Of a stretch of 64,000 nt of DNA, positions 56,997 through 64,000 are shown one piece after another. Origin of the DNA: Paraburkholderia atlantica (GTDB lineage Bacteria > Pseudomonadota > Gammaproteobacteria > Burkholderiales > Burkholderiaceae); contig NZ_WHNQ01000001.1 of assembly GCF_009362785.1 (NCBI RefSeq), positions 1-64,000 on the forward strand. The letters are read 5' to 3'. The notes beneath the pieces were generated by a model. The model was not told the origin of the DNA. It was given only the letters and a program-made list of their open reading frames with translations, and ran no database searches. Position 1 is the stretch's first letter; each line of letters begins with the position of its first letter. The translations under genes were made by a program, and so were the position numbers.

Positions 56997-57860
56997 ATGA
57001 GTATCGTCAATCTCGCCGCGTATCAATTCGCGACCATCGAAGACACCGCCGCCTGGCGCCCGTTCGTCACCGAACGCTGCAATGCGCTCGGCCTGCGCGG
57101 CACCATCCTGCTCGCGCCGGAAGGCATCAACCTGTTCATCGCCGGCACCCGCGAGAACACCGACGCTTTCATCGACTACATCCGCCACGACGCGCTGTTC
57201 GAAGGCAAGTTCGCGAATCTGCAGTTCAAGGAAAGCCTGTCGGACAAGCAGCCGTTCACGCGCATGCTGGTCAAGCTCAAGCGCGAAATCATCACGATGA
57301 AAAAGCCGGCGATCCGCCCCGAGCTGGGCCGCGCACCGTTCGTCGACGCGCCCACGCTGAAGACCTGGCTCGACCGCGGTCACGATGACGAAGGCCGTCC
57401 GGTCGTGATGCTCGACACGCGCAACGCGTTCGAAGTCGACGTCGGCACGTTCGACAACGCGCTCGACTATCGGATCACGAAGTTCAGCGAATTTCCCGAG
57501 GTGATCGAGAACAACCGCGCCGACCTCGAAGGCAAGACGGTCGTGTCGTTCTGCACGGGCGGCATCCGCTGCGAGAAGGCCGCGATCCATATGAAGGACG
57601 TCGGCATCGAGAACGTGTACCAGCTAGAAGGCGGCATCCTCAAATACTTCGAGGAAGTGGGCGGCGCGCACTATCACGGCGACTGCTTCGTGTTCGACTA
57701 TCGCACCGCGCTGAATCCGCAACTCGAACCGACCGCGACCGCGCAATGCTTCGGCTGCCGCGCGGTGGTCACCCCCGAGCAACAGCAATCGCCGATGTAC
57801 GTCGCGGGCAAGACCTGCCCGGCGTGCCATCCGGACAGCAAGGCCGCGTGCGCCGCGTAA
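56997..57860 (+). CDS. trhO: tRNA uridine-34 hydroxylase (rhodanese-like)
   Basis: A 287-residue YceA/TrhO protein. The N-terminal acylphosphatase-like domain contains [18 protein letters not shown], and the rhodanese domain follows with active-site Cys in [13 protein letters not shown], then [13 protein letters not shown]-terminal zinc-like set CFGCRAVV and CPACHP closes it. TrhO makes 5-hydroxyuridine at tRNA position 34. The gene is 311 nt from the dnaE start and divergent. Confidence 0.94.
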   Translation: MSIVNLAAYQFATIEDTAAWRPFVTERCNALGLRGTILLAPEGINLFIAGTRENTDAFIDYIRHDALFEGKFANLQFKESLSDKQPFTRMLVKLKREIITMKKPAIRPELGRAPFVDAPTLKTWLDRGHDDEGRPVVMLDTRNAFEVDVGTFDNALDYRITKFSEFPEVIENNRADLEGKTVVSFCTGGIRCEKAAIHMKDVGIENVYQLEGGILKYFEEVGGAHYHGDCFVFDYRTALNPQLEPTATAQCFGCRAVVTPEQQQSPMYVAGKTCPACHPDSKAACAA

Positions 57861-57912
57861 CGACAGCCGGGGTGCCCCGCGCCGCGGGCGCCTCACCTGT
57901 CGTGCCCACACA

Positions 57913-58803
57913 ATGACCTATCGCGGACGCTTCGCACCCTCGCCAACCGGCCCGCTGCATTTCGGCTCGCTGGTCAGCGCGCTCGCGAGTTGGCTCGACG
58001 CGCGCGCGCAGCGCGGCGCGTGGCTCGTGCGCGTCGAAGATATCGACGGACCGCGCACGGTGCCCGGTGCCGCCGAGGACATCCTCGCGACTCTCGAACG
58101 CTTCGGCATGCGTGCTGACGAAACGCCAGTCTGGCAAAGTCAGCGCATGGCGCGCTATCAGCAGGCGTTGGAGCAGTTGAAATCGACCGGTGTCGTCTAT
58201 CCGTGCGGCTGCACGCGCAAGGAAATCGCCGATTCGCTATTGCACGCGCACGCGCGCAACACGACGCTCGCCTACCCCGGCACCTGCCGCACGGGTCTGC
58301 ATGGCAAGACGGCGCGCGCGTGGCGCCTGCGCGTGCCCGACGGCGAGCCCGCCGTGATCACGTTCAACGACCGCTGGCAGGGTCCGCAGACGCAAAACCT
58401 CGCGACCGAGGTCGGCGATTTCGTGCTGCGCCGGGCGGACGATCAATGGGCGTATCAGTTGGCGGTCGTGGTGGACGATGCGGACGCGGGCATCACGCAC
58501 ATCGTGCGCGGCGCGGATCTGATGGATTCGACGGCGCGGCAGATTTATCTGCAGCGTTGCCTGGGTGTGGCGACGCCCGAATATCTGCATGTGCCGGTCG
58601 TCACCAACGAGCACGGCGAGAAGCTGAGCAAACAGACCGGCGCGACCGCGCTCGATAGCGACAAGCCGCTCGAAGCGTTAGTCGCGGCGGCACGGCATCT
58701 GGGACTGGAACTGGGAAGCGGGGTGCCTGCAACGCTGGAGCAGTTCTATAGCGCCGCAACTGCGGCCTGGGCAAAACGGATGAACATTCGCGTATCGAGA
58801 TGA
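57913..58803 (+). CDS. gluQ: Glutamyl-Q tRNA(Asp) synthetase
   Basis: A 296-residue truncated GluRS paralogue. It has the HIGH-like start [20 protein letters not shown], a zinc-binding cluster ([10 protein letters not shown] with YPGTCR), [16 protein letters not shown] and the KMSKS-like KLSKQTGA. It lacks the anticodon-binding domain, as is normal. It glutamylates queuosine in tRNA-Asp. It starts 52 nt after trhO, so both tRNA-modification genes may share a transcript. Confidence 0.95.
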   Translation: MTYRGRFAPSPTGPLHFGSLVSALASWLDARAQRGAWLVRVEDIDGPRTVPGAAEDILATLERFGMRADETPVWQSQRMARYQQALEQLKSTGVVYPCGCTRKEIADSLLHAHARNTTLAYPGTCRTGLHGKTARAWRLRVPDGEPAVITFNDRWQGPQTQNLATEVGDFVLRRADDQWAYQLAVVVDDADAGITHIVRGADLMDSTARQIYLQRCLGVATPEYLHVPVVTNEHGEKLSKQTGATALDSDKPLEALVAAARHLGLELGSGVPATLEQFYSAATAAWAKRMNIRVSR

Positions 58804-58910
58804 TGCGCATGCGCGGAGCCTGCTGCGCTTTCCGAGACATCGAACCGCACGGCCCCACCGCTTTTCAGCTCGAGGCGTTGCACCCCGAGCTCCGAACCCA
58901 ACAGCCCGCC

Positions 58911-60365
58911 TTACGAAGACGAAGGCGTCTTCCTCGGCATGCCGAAGCCACCGAGCAACGCAGCCAGTTGCCGCTTCGGCGCCGTCTTTTGCGGCGCAGC
59001 CGTCTCCTCGACCTTGCGCACCGATGCCGGCGACGGCTCGTACGGCTTCAGGAAGAAATCGTCGATCGGCTGCGCGCGATGATGATGCGGACGGTCATAC
59101 GAACCCGACGCCCCGCCGCTGCGACGGCGACTGCGCTCGTCGCGCGATTCGCTGCGCTCGCGGCGCAGCGAACGATCATCGTGATGATGGCGCACCGGCG
59201 CCTCGACGGTCAGGCGCTGCAAGTCGAGCGGACGCTTGATCAGCTTCTCGATGTCGGCCAGTTGCTTGCGCTCGTTCGGGCTGCACAGCGACAGCGCGTC
59301 GCCCGATGCGCCCGCGCGGCCCGTACGGCCGATCCGGTGCACGTAGTCTTCGGCGTTGAACGGCAGGTCGAAGTTGATCACCGCCGGCAGTTCGGCAATA
59401 TCGAGACCGCGCGCGGCGACATCGGTCGCGACCAGCGCCTCGACTTCGCCGCGCTTGAACGCGTCGAGCGCCTGCATGCGCTCGCTTTGCGAGCGGTCGC
59501 CGTGAATCGCGGTCGCGACCACGCCGTCGCGTTCGAGGCTGCGCGCGAGCCGGCTCGCGCCGATCTTGCTGTTGCAGAACACGATCACCTGCTTCAGGCC
59601 GCGCTCGCGGATCAGTTGCACGACCGCGCCGGTCTTGTCGCCCTCGGCGACTTCGTAGACGACCTGCGTGACATTGGTCGCGGTCGAGTTGCTGCGCGCG
59701 ACTTCGATGGTCTGCGGGTTGCGCAGGTAGGTCGCGGCGAGCTTCTTGATTTCGCCCGAGAACGTCGCGGAGAACAGCAGCGTTTGGCGCTCTTTCGGCA
59801 GCAGATTCAGGATGCGCTGCAGGTCGGGCAGGAAGCCCATGTCGAGCATGCGGTCGGCTTCGTCGAGCACGAGCATCTGCACCTGACCCAGGTTCGCGGT
59901 TTTCTGCTGCACGTGATCGAGCAGACGGCCCGGCGTCGCGATCAGGATTTCGACGCCGCGGCGCAGTTGGTCGGACTGCGGATTCATATCGACGCCGCCG
60001 AATACGACCGCGCTGCGCAGCGCCGTGTGCTTCGCGTAGGCCTGCACGTTCGCGGCGACCTGGTCGGCGAGCTCGCGGGTCGGCGTGAGGATCAGCGCAC
60101 GCACCGGATGGCGTGCCGGCGATGCGCTCGTATTGGCTTGCGGCAGCAGACGCTGGATGATCGGCAGCGAGAAGCTCGCGGTCTTGCCGGTACCGGTCTG
60201 CGCGGCGCCCATCACGTCACGGCCCGCCAGCACGACCGGGATCGCCTTCGCCTGGATCGGCGTGGGCGATGTGTAGCCCGATTCCTTGATGGCCTTCAGG
60301 ATGTCGGGCGCGAGGCCGAATTGATCAAAAGTCTCGGTGCTGGGCGTGACGGCTGTGTCGGACAT
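58911..60365 (-). CDS. rhlE: DEAD-box RNA helicase RhlE
   Basis: A 484-residue DEAD-box helicase: Q motif FDQFGLAPDILKAIKESGY, Walker A AAQTGTGKTASF, VLDEADRMLD, SAT (LFSATF), and motif VI HRIGRTGRAG. The C-terminal 110 residues are basic and Arg/Ser/Asp-rich (RRERSESRDERSRRRSGG), a likely RNA-binding tail. It remodels RNA in ribosome assembly and decay. Its leader is long (see 60366-60719). Confidence 0.95.
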   Translation of the reverse strand: MSDTAVTPSTETFDQFGLAPDILKAIKESGYTSPTPIQAKAIPVVLAGRDVMGAAQTGTGKTASFSLPIIQRLLPQANTSASPARHPVRALILTPTRELADQVAANVQAYAKHTALRSAVVFGGVDMNPQSDQLRRGVEILIATPGRLLDHVQQKTANLGQVQMLVLDEADRMLDMGFLPDLQRILNLLPKERQTLLFSATFSGEIKKLAATYLRNPQTIEVARSNSTATNVTQVVYEVAEGDKTGAVVQLIRERGLKQVIVFCNSKIGASRLARSLERDGVVATAIHGDRSQSERMQALDAFKRGEVEALVATDVAARGLDIAELPAVINFDLPFNAEDYVHRIGRTGRAGASGDALSLCSPNERKQLADIEKLIKRPLDLQRLTVEAPVRHHHDDRSLRRERSESRDERSRRRSGGASGSYDRPHHHRAQPIDDFFLKPYEPSPASVRKVEETAAPQKTAPKRQLAALLGGFGMPRKTPSSS

Positions 60366-60719
60366 GGTGGCTTTCGCTAAAAAGGCGCGTGGCGCGGATG
60401 CGCGCGGCAGCGGTCGGGGCCGCGGAGGGCATCAGGATGAAGGCGGAGCCACGTCGTTCCGCGCGAGACCCGTGTGAGTTCGGTTAATGCGGCCGGCTCC
60501 GGTTGGCGGAAACACCCGCCGAAAGCCCAGTATTGTAGCACTTCAGCAAAAACGCTCACGACGGCCGGCTGGCCGGCCGCTCGCGGCCGTTGCTTCGGTC
60601 GCAGCGTAGTGCGCACAGACGACAGTGGCATGACAGCCGGGCGCCTGGGCGGGCGGCGCGCGGCGTTCGTCAGTTCGTCAGCCGTCCCGCGCGCGCCCTG
60701 CCCGCGTCAGAGCGCCCAC
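60366..60719. other. 354-nt intergenic region upstream of rhlE
   Basis: On the minus strand a possible -10 (TACAAT, 60537-60532) would give rhlE a leader of about 160 nt, with a small GGCGG/CCGCC hairpin at 60505-60520. No gene is seen on either strand; longer frames are G+C-driven shadows. Confidence 0.45.
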
Positions 60720-62156
60720 TCACCACGTCTCGCGCATCACCATCAGCCGCAGCTCGGTCATATCCTCGATCGCGTAGCGCACGCCCTCGCGCCCCAGCCC
60801 CGAATCCTTGACGCCGCCATACGGCATGTTGTCGACGCGAAACGACGGCACGTCGTTGATCACGACGCCGCCCACTTCGAGCGCATCCCACGCGCGATGC
60901 GCATGCGCGAGCGAATCGGTGAACACGCCGGCCTGCAGGCCGAAGTCGCTGTCGTTGACCTGGGCGAGCGCCGCTTCGAAATCGTTGAAGCGCTCGAGGA
61001 TCGCAACCGGCCCGAACGCCTCCTTGCGATAGAGATCGGTGTCGCGCTTCACGCCTTCGAGCAGCGTCGCCTCGAACATCGCGCCGTCGACCTTGCCGCC
61101 CGCGACGATTTGCGCGCCCGCCTGCACGGCCCCCTCCATCCAGCCGGCGAGCCGCTTCGCCTCCGATTCCGAGATCATCGGCCCGACGAAGGTCTTCTCG
61201 TGCTTCGGATCGCCCATCACCAGCGACTTCGTCTTCGCGATCAGCTTCTCGCGCAGCGCGTCGTAGACGCTCGCATGCGCGAGAATCCGCTGCACGCCGA
61301 TGCAGCTCTGCCCCGACTGATAGAACGCGCCGAACGCGAGCCGCTCGACCACGTAGTCGAGCTTGCCGCCCTGATCGCCGTCGACGATCGCCGCGGCGTT
61401 GCCGCCCAGCTCGAGAATCACCTTCTTCTTGCCGGCTTTGCGCTTCAGCTCCCAGCCGACCGCCGGCGACCCGGTGAACGACAGCAACTTGAAGCGCTCG
61501 TCGGTCGTGAACAGGTCGGCGCCGTCGCGGTGCGCGGGCAAAATCGAGAACGCGCCCTTCGGCAGATCGGTTTCAGCGAGAATTTCGCCCATGATCAGCG
61601 CACCGACCGGCGTGCGGCTCGCCGGCTTCAGCACGAACGGCACGCCCGCCGCGATCGCCGGCGCGACCTTGTGCGCGGTCAGGTTCAACGGAAAATTGAA
61701 CGGCGAGATGAACGAGCACGGCCCGATCGGCACGCGCTTCACGTAGGCGTGGTAACCGTTCGCGCGCGGCGAAATCTGCAGGTTGATGATCTCGCCGTCG
61801 ATCCGCACGCTCTCTTCCGCAGCGACCTTGAACGTGTCGATCAGGCGCGTGACTTCGCCCTTCGAATCGTTGATCGGCTTGCCCGCCTCGATGCACAGCG
61901 CGAGCGCCAGTTCGTCGTAGCGCTCGCGAAAGCGCTTCACGCAGTGTTCGAGCACCGCCTGGCGCTTGAACGGTGGATAGGCGCGCATCGCGGGCATCGC
62001 ATCGACCGCAAGGCCGATCGCCTTGTCGATCGCGGCCGCGTCGGCCATCGCGACGCGGGTGGCGACTTCGCCGCTGAATTTGTCGGTGACTTCGAGATCG
62101 GTGTTGGCGGCGACCGGCTCGTTCGCGAGGTAGTAAGGATAGGTTTTCTGCAACAT
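60720..62156 (-). CDS. Aldehyde dehydrogenase family protein
   Basis: A 478-residue NAD(P)-dependent aldehyde dehydrogenase. The catalytic Cys is in QSGQSCIGVQR and the general base Glu in LELGGNAA; FNFPLNLTAHKVAPAIAAG and KPASRTPVGA are standard cofactor-binding blocks. The substrate is unknown; the closest types by eye are glyceraldehyde-3-phosphate, lactaldehyde or phosphonoacetaldehyde dehydrogenases. ATG at 62156 follows AAGGAGAGCG. It starts 45 nt after the ThDP-enzyme gene on the same strand, so the two form an operon. Confidence 0.9.
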   Translation of the reverse strand: MLQKTYPYYLANEPVAANTDLEVTDKFSGEVATRVAMADAAAIDKAIGLAVDAMPAMRAYPPFKRQAVLEHCVKRFRERYDELALALCIEAGKPINDSKGEVTRLIDTFKVAAEESVRIDGEIINLQISPRANGYHAYVKRVPIGPCSFISPFNFPLNLTAHKVAPAIAAGVPFVLKPASRTPVGALIMGEILAETDLPKGAFSILPAHRDGADLFTTDERFKLLSFTGSPAVGWELKRKAGKKKVILELGGNAAAIVDGDQGGKLDYVVERLAFGAFYQSGQSCIGVQRILAHASVYDALREKLIAKTKSLVMGDPKHEKTFVGPMISESEAKRLAGWMEGAVQAGAQIVAGGKVDGAMFEATLLEGVKRDTDLYRKEAFGPVAILERFNDFEAALAQVNDSDFGLQAGVFTDSLAHAHRAWDALEVGGVVINDVPSFRVDNMPYGGVKDSGLGREGVRYAIEDMTELRLMVMRETW

Positions 62157-62201
62157 GTCGCGCTCTCCTTGAAGCGATTCACAGCGTCGATGCACAGAGA
62201 C

Positions 62202-63854
62202 TCAAAGCCGCGCGGACAACCGCTTGATCTCGCGGTTGAGGACGCGCTCGTTGTCCGAATAGTCGATCGGCACGTCGATCACGTGCACGCCGGGCGTCAC
62301 GAAGCACTCGCGCAACAGCGGCGCGAACTGTTCGGCGGCCTCGACCCGATGCCCCTGCGCGCCATAGCTCTGCGCATAGGCGACGAAATCCGGGTTCGCA
62401 AGCGTCATGCCGTAGTCCGGGAAGTTCATGTTTTCCTGCTTCCAGCGGATCATGCCGAACGCGTCGTCGCGCAGGATCAGGATCACCAGATCGAGCTTCA
62501 TGCGCACCGCCGTTTCGAGCTCCTGCGAGTTCATCATGAAGCCGCCGTCGCCGCACACGGCGATCACCTTGCGCTCCGGATGCACGATCTTGCTCGCGAT
62601 CGCCGACGGCAGCCCCGCACCCATCGACGCCAATGCGTTGTCGAGCAGCAGCGAATTCGGTTCGTGCGCGCGGTAGTAGCGCGCGAACCAGATCTTGTAC
62701 ATGCCGTTGTCCAGACACACGATGCCGTCGACCGGCGTGGCCTCGTAGACGTCGTTGACGATCCGCACCGGGTACATCGGAAAGCGGTCGTCGTGCTGCC
62801 CCTTGACCAGATGCGCCTCGAAGTGCTCCTTGATCTCCTTGAAGCGCGTGAAGTCCCAATGCTCCTGACGCGTCTTCAGGCTCTCCTTCAGCTGCCACAC
62901 CGCATTCGCGATATCGCCGACCACTTCGATCTGCGGGAAGTACACCGGATCGACTTCGGCGCCGAGGAAGTTCACGTGGATCACCGTCTTTTCGCCCGCC
63001 TCGCCGCTGCGCATGAAAAACGGCGGCTTTTCGATCACGTCGTGACCGACGTTGATGATGCAGTCCGCGTGCTCGATCGCGCGATGCACGAAGTCGCCGT
63101 CCGAGAGCGTCGCGTTGCCGAGCCACATCGGATGCGATTCGTCGATCACACCCTTGCCCATCTGCGTCGTGAAAAACGGAATGCCGATCTGGTCGACGAA
63201 TTCGCGCAGCATCTTCGTCGTGGTCTTGCGGTTGCCGCCCGCGCCGATCATCAAGAGCGGATGCTTCGCGGCGGTGATCGCCTCGACCGCGCGCGCGACC
63301 CCTTTCTCTTCGGCGACCGGACGGCGGCTGTAGCTCTTCGGAATCGGCTTGCCGTCGCCCTCTTCGTGCGCAACGTCCTCGGGCAATTCGAGGTGCGTGG
63401 CGCCCGGGCGCTCCTCCTCGGCGCGGCGCACGGCCTCGCGCACCGCCGCCGGAATATTGCCGATCGACACGATCTGCCGCGTGTACTTGGTGAGCGGCTC
63501 CATCATCCGCACCACGTCGACGATCTGGAAGTGCCCCTGCTTGCTCGACTTGATCGGCTTCTGGCCCGTGACCATCAGCATCGGCATGCCGCCCAACTGC
63601 GCGTAGGCGGCCGCGGTCACGAAGTTGGTCGCGCCGGGGCCGAGCGTCGCCAGACATACTCCCGTGCGGCCGGTGAGCCGGCCGTAGGTGGCGGCCATGA
63701 AGCCGGCCGCCTGCTCGTGGCGCGTGAGGATCAGACGGATTTTCGAGCGGCGCAGCGACTCGAGCAGATCGAGATTTTCTTCACCGGGGATGCCGAACAC
63801 ATACTCGACACCTTCGGCTTCCAGCGATTTGACGAACAGGTCCGATGCTTTCAT
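62202..63854 (-). CDS. Thiamine diphosphate-dependent enzyme, acetolactate synthase-like
   Basis: A 550-residue ThDP enzyme with three domains. The N-terminal pyrimidine domain has catalytic Glu E47 in RHEQAAGFMAATYGR and the FAD/structural domain lies in the middle; the C-terminal ThDP/Mg motif is GDGGFMMNSQELETAV, then ILILRDDAFGMI. It resembles catabolic acetolactate synthase (AlsS-like) and is annotated as a large subunit, but no small regulatory subunit is nearby. The pairing with an aldehyde dehydrogenase suggests a carboligase, decarboxylase or aldehyde-forming step. The start at MKASDLFV (63854) fits the family. Confidence 0.88.
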   Translation of the reverse strand: MKASDLFVKSLEAEGVEYVFGIPGEENLDLLESLRRSKIRLILTRHEQAAGFMAATYGRLTGRTGVCLATLGPGATNFVTAAAYAQLGGMPMLMVTGQKPIKSSKQGHFQIVDVVRMMEPLTKYTRQIVSIGNIPAAVREAVRRAEEERPGATHLELPEDVAHEEGDGKPIPKSYSRRPVAEEKGVARAVEAITAAKHPLLMIGAGGNRKTTTKMLREFVDQIGIPFFTTQMGKGVIDESHPMWLGNATLSDGDFVHRAIEHADCIINVGHDVIEKPPFFMRSGEAGEKTVIHVNFLGAEVDPVYFPQIEVVGDIANAVWQLKESLKTRQEHWDFTRFKEIKEHFEAHLVKGQHDDRFPMYPVRIVNDVYEATPVDGIVCLDNGMYKIWFARYYRAHEPNSLLLDNALASMGAGLPSAIASKIVHPERKVIAVCGDGGFMMNSQELETAVRMKLDLVILILRDDAFGMIRWKQENMNFPDYGMTLANPDFVAYAQSYGAQGHRVEAAEQFAPLLRECFVTPGVHVIDVPIDYSDNERVLNREIKRLSARL

Positions 63855-64000
63855 TGAGGGTCTCGCTTGATGACTCGGGGGACGGACAATCGAAGACGAC
63901 AACGACGGCTGCGCGCGAAACACCGTATCGCGCGCGCGGCATGGCAAACGGCATGGCGAACGCCATGCTGGACAGCTTACTACTCGAATGGAAACGATGT
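63855..64000. other. Upstream region of the ThDP-enzyme gene
   Basis: Only 146 nt are visible. No gene or clear promoter is seen. The motif GCATGGC recurs at 63939-63956 and its complement at 63962, a small repeat of unknown meaning. Confidence 0.3.

Noticed and set aside
60474..63857. A 1127-codon open frame on the plus strand antisense to the aldehyde dehydrogenase and ThDP-enzyme genes
   Set aside because: Both genes on the other strand have intact catalytic motifs; the antisense product is low-complexity and Arg/His/Asp-rich.

Overview
The window is about 64 kb of G+C-rich chromosome whose genes point to a beta-proteobacterium of the Burkholderiaceae, most likely Paraburkholderia or a close relative. 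The clues are Burkholderia-like versions of RdgC, RlmH/RsfS, HemF, DnaE, KdpFABC-DE and MsbA, and a lipopolysaccharide (LPS) glycosyltransferase cluster around O-antigen ligase. This assignment comes from recognising protein families by eye. No database search was run.

Layout. 0-0.35 kb: the broken end of an IS481-type insertion sequence. 0.5-3.3 kb: a COG2908 phosphoesterase, a GT4 glycosyltransferase and a diacylglycerol kinase in one tight operon. 3.5-7.9 kb: a TetR regulator, a LOG-type phosphoribohydrolase, an SDR and an ArnT-like lipid-linked sugar transferase. 8.0-12.3 kb, minus strand: DUF924, a group II truncated haemoglobin, and an FtsX-type ABC permease coupled to DUF4126. 12.5-21.5 kb, minus strand: sugE behind a guanidine-II riboswitch, then the complete kdp potassium system (kdpE, D, C, B, A, F) with a 36-codon membrane ORF overlapping the start of kdpF. 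21.6-23.9 kb: quinone oxidoreductase, methylglyoxal synthase and an SDR. 24.1-32.8 kb: core housekeeping genes on the plus strand (upp, yebC, purD, hemF, nadD, rsfS, rlmH, maf, rng).

33.4-43.8 kb is accessory in character: VOC proteins, an MscS channel, msrC, an A+T-rich islet with a GH24 lysozyme-like gene overlapping a gene for an exported protein, a two-domain molbindin, an NlpC/P60 lipoprotein, an MFS transporter, a frameshifted FecR remnant, rdgC and a SnoaL-like exported protein. 44.2-53.1 kb is a surface-glycan block: five glycosyltransferases, a WaaL-type ligase/polymerase and the lipid A flippase msbA. 53.1-64 kb holds dnaE, trhO, gluQ, rhlE, and an aldehyde dehydrogenase next to a thiamine diphosphate (ThDP) enzyme.

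How the parts work together. kdpFABC is a high-affinity K+ pump controlled by KdpD/KdpE encoded just downstream. sugE exports guanidinium and its leader senses guanidine. The LPS genes build and export lipid A-core and ligate O-antigen. The upp-to-rng run combines nucleotide, haem and NAD synthesis with ribosome maturation. The most interesting accessory locus is the lysozyme/exported-protein pair at 35.5-36.5 kb. It has the architecture of an antibacterial effector with a periplasmic immunity protein, although no secretion genes are visible here. No tRNA, rRNA or CRISPR array was seen.
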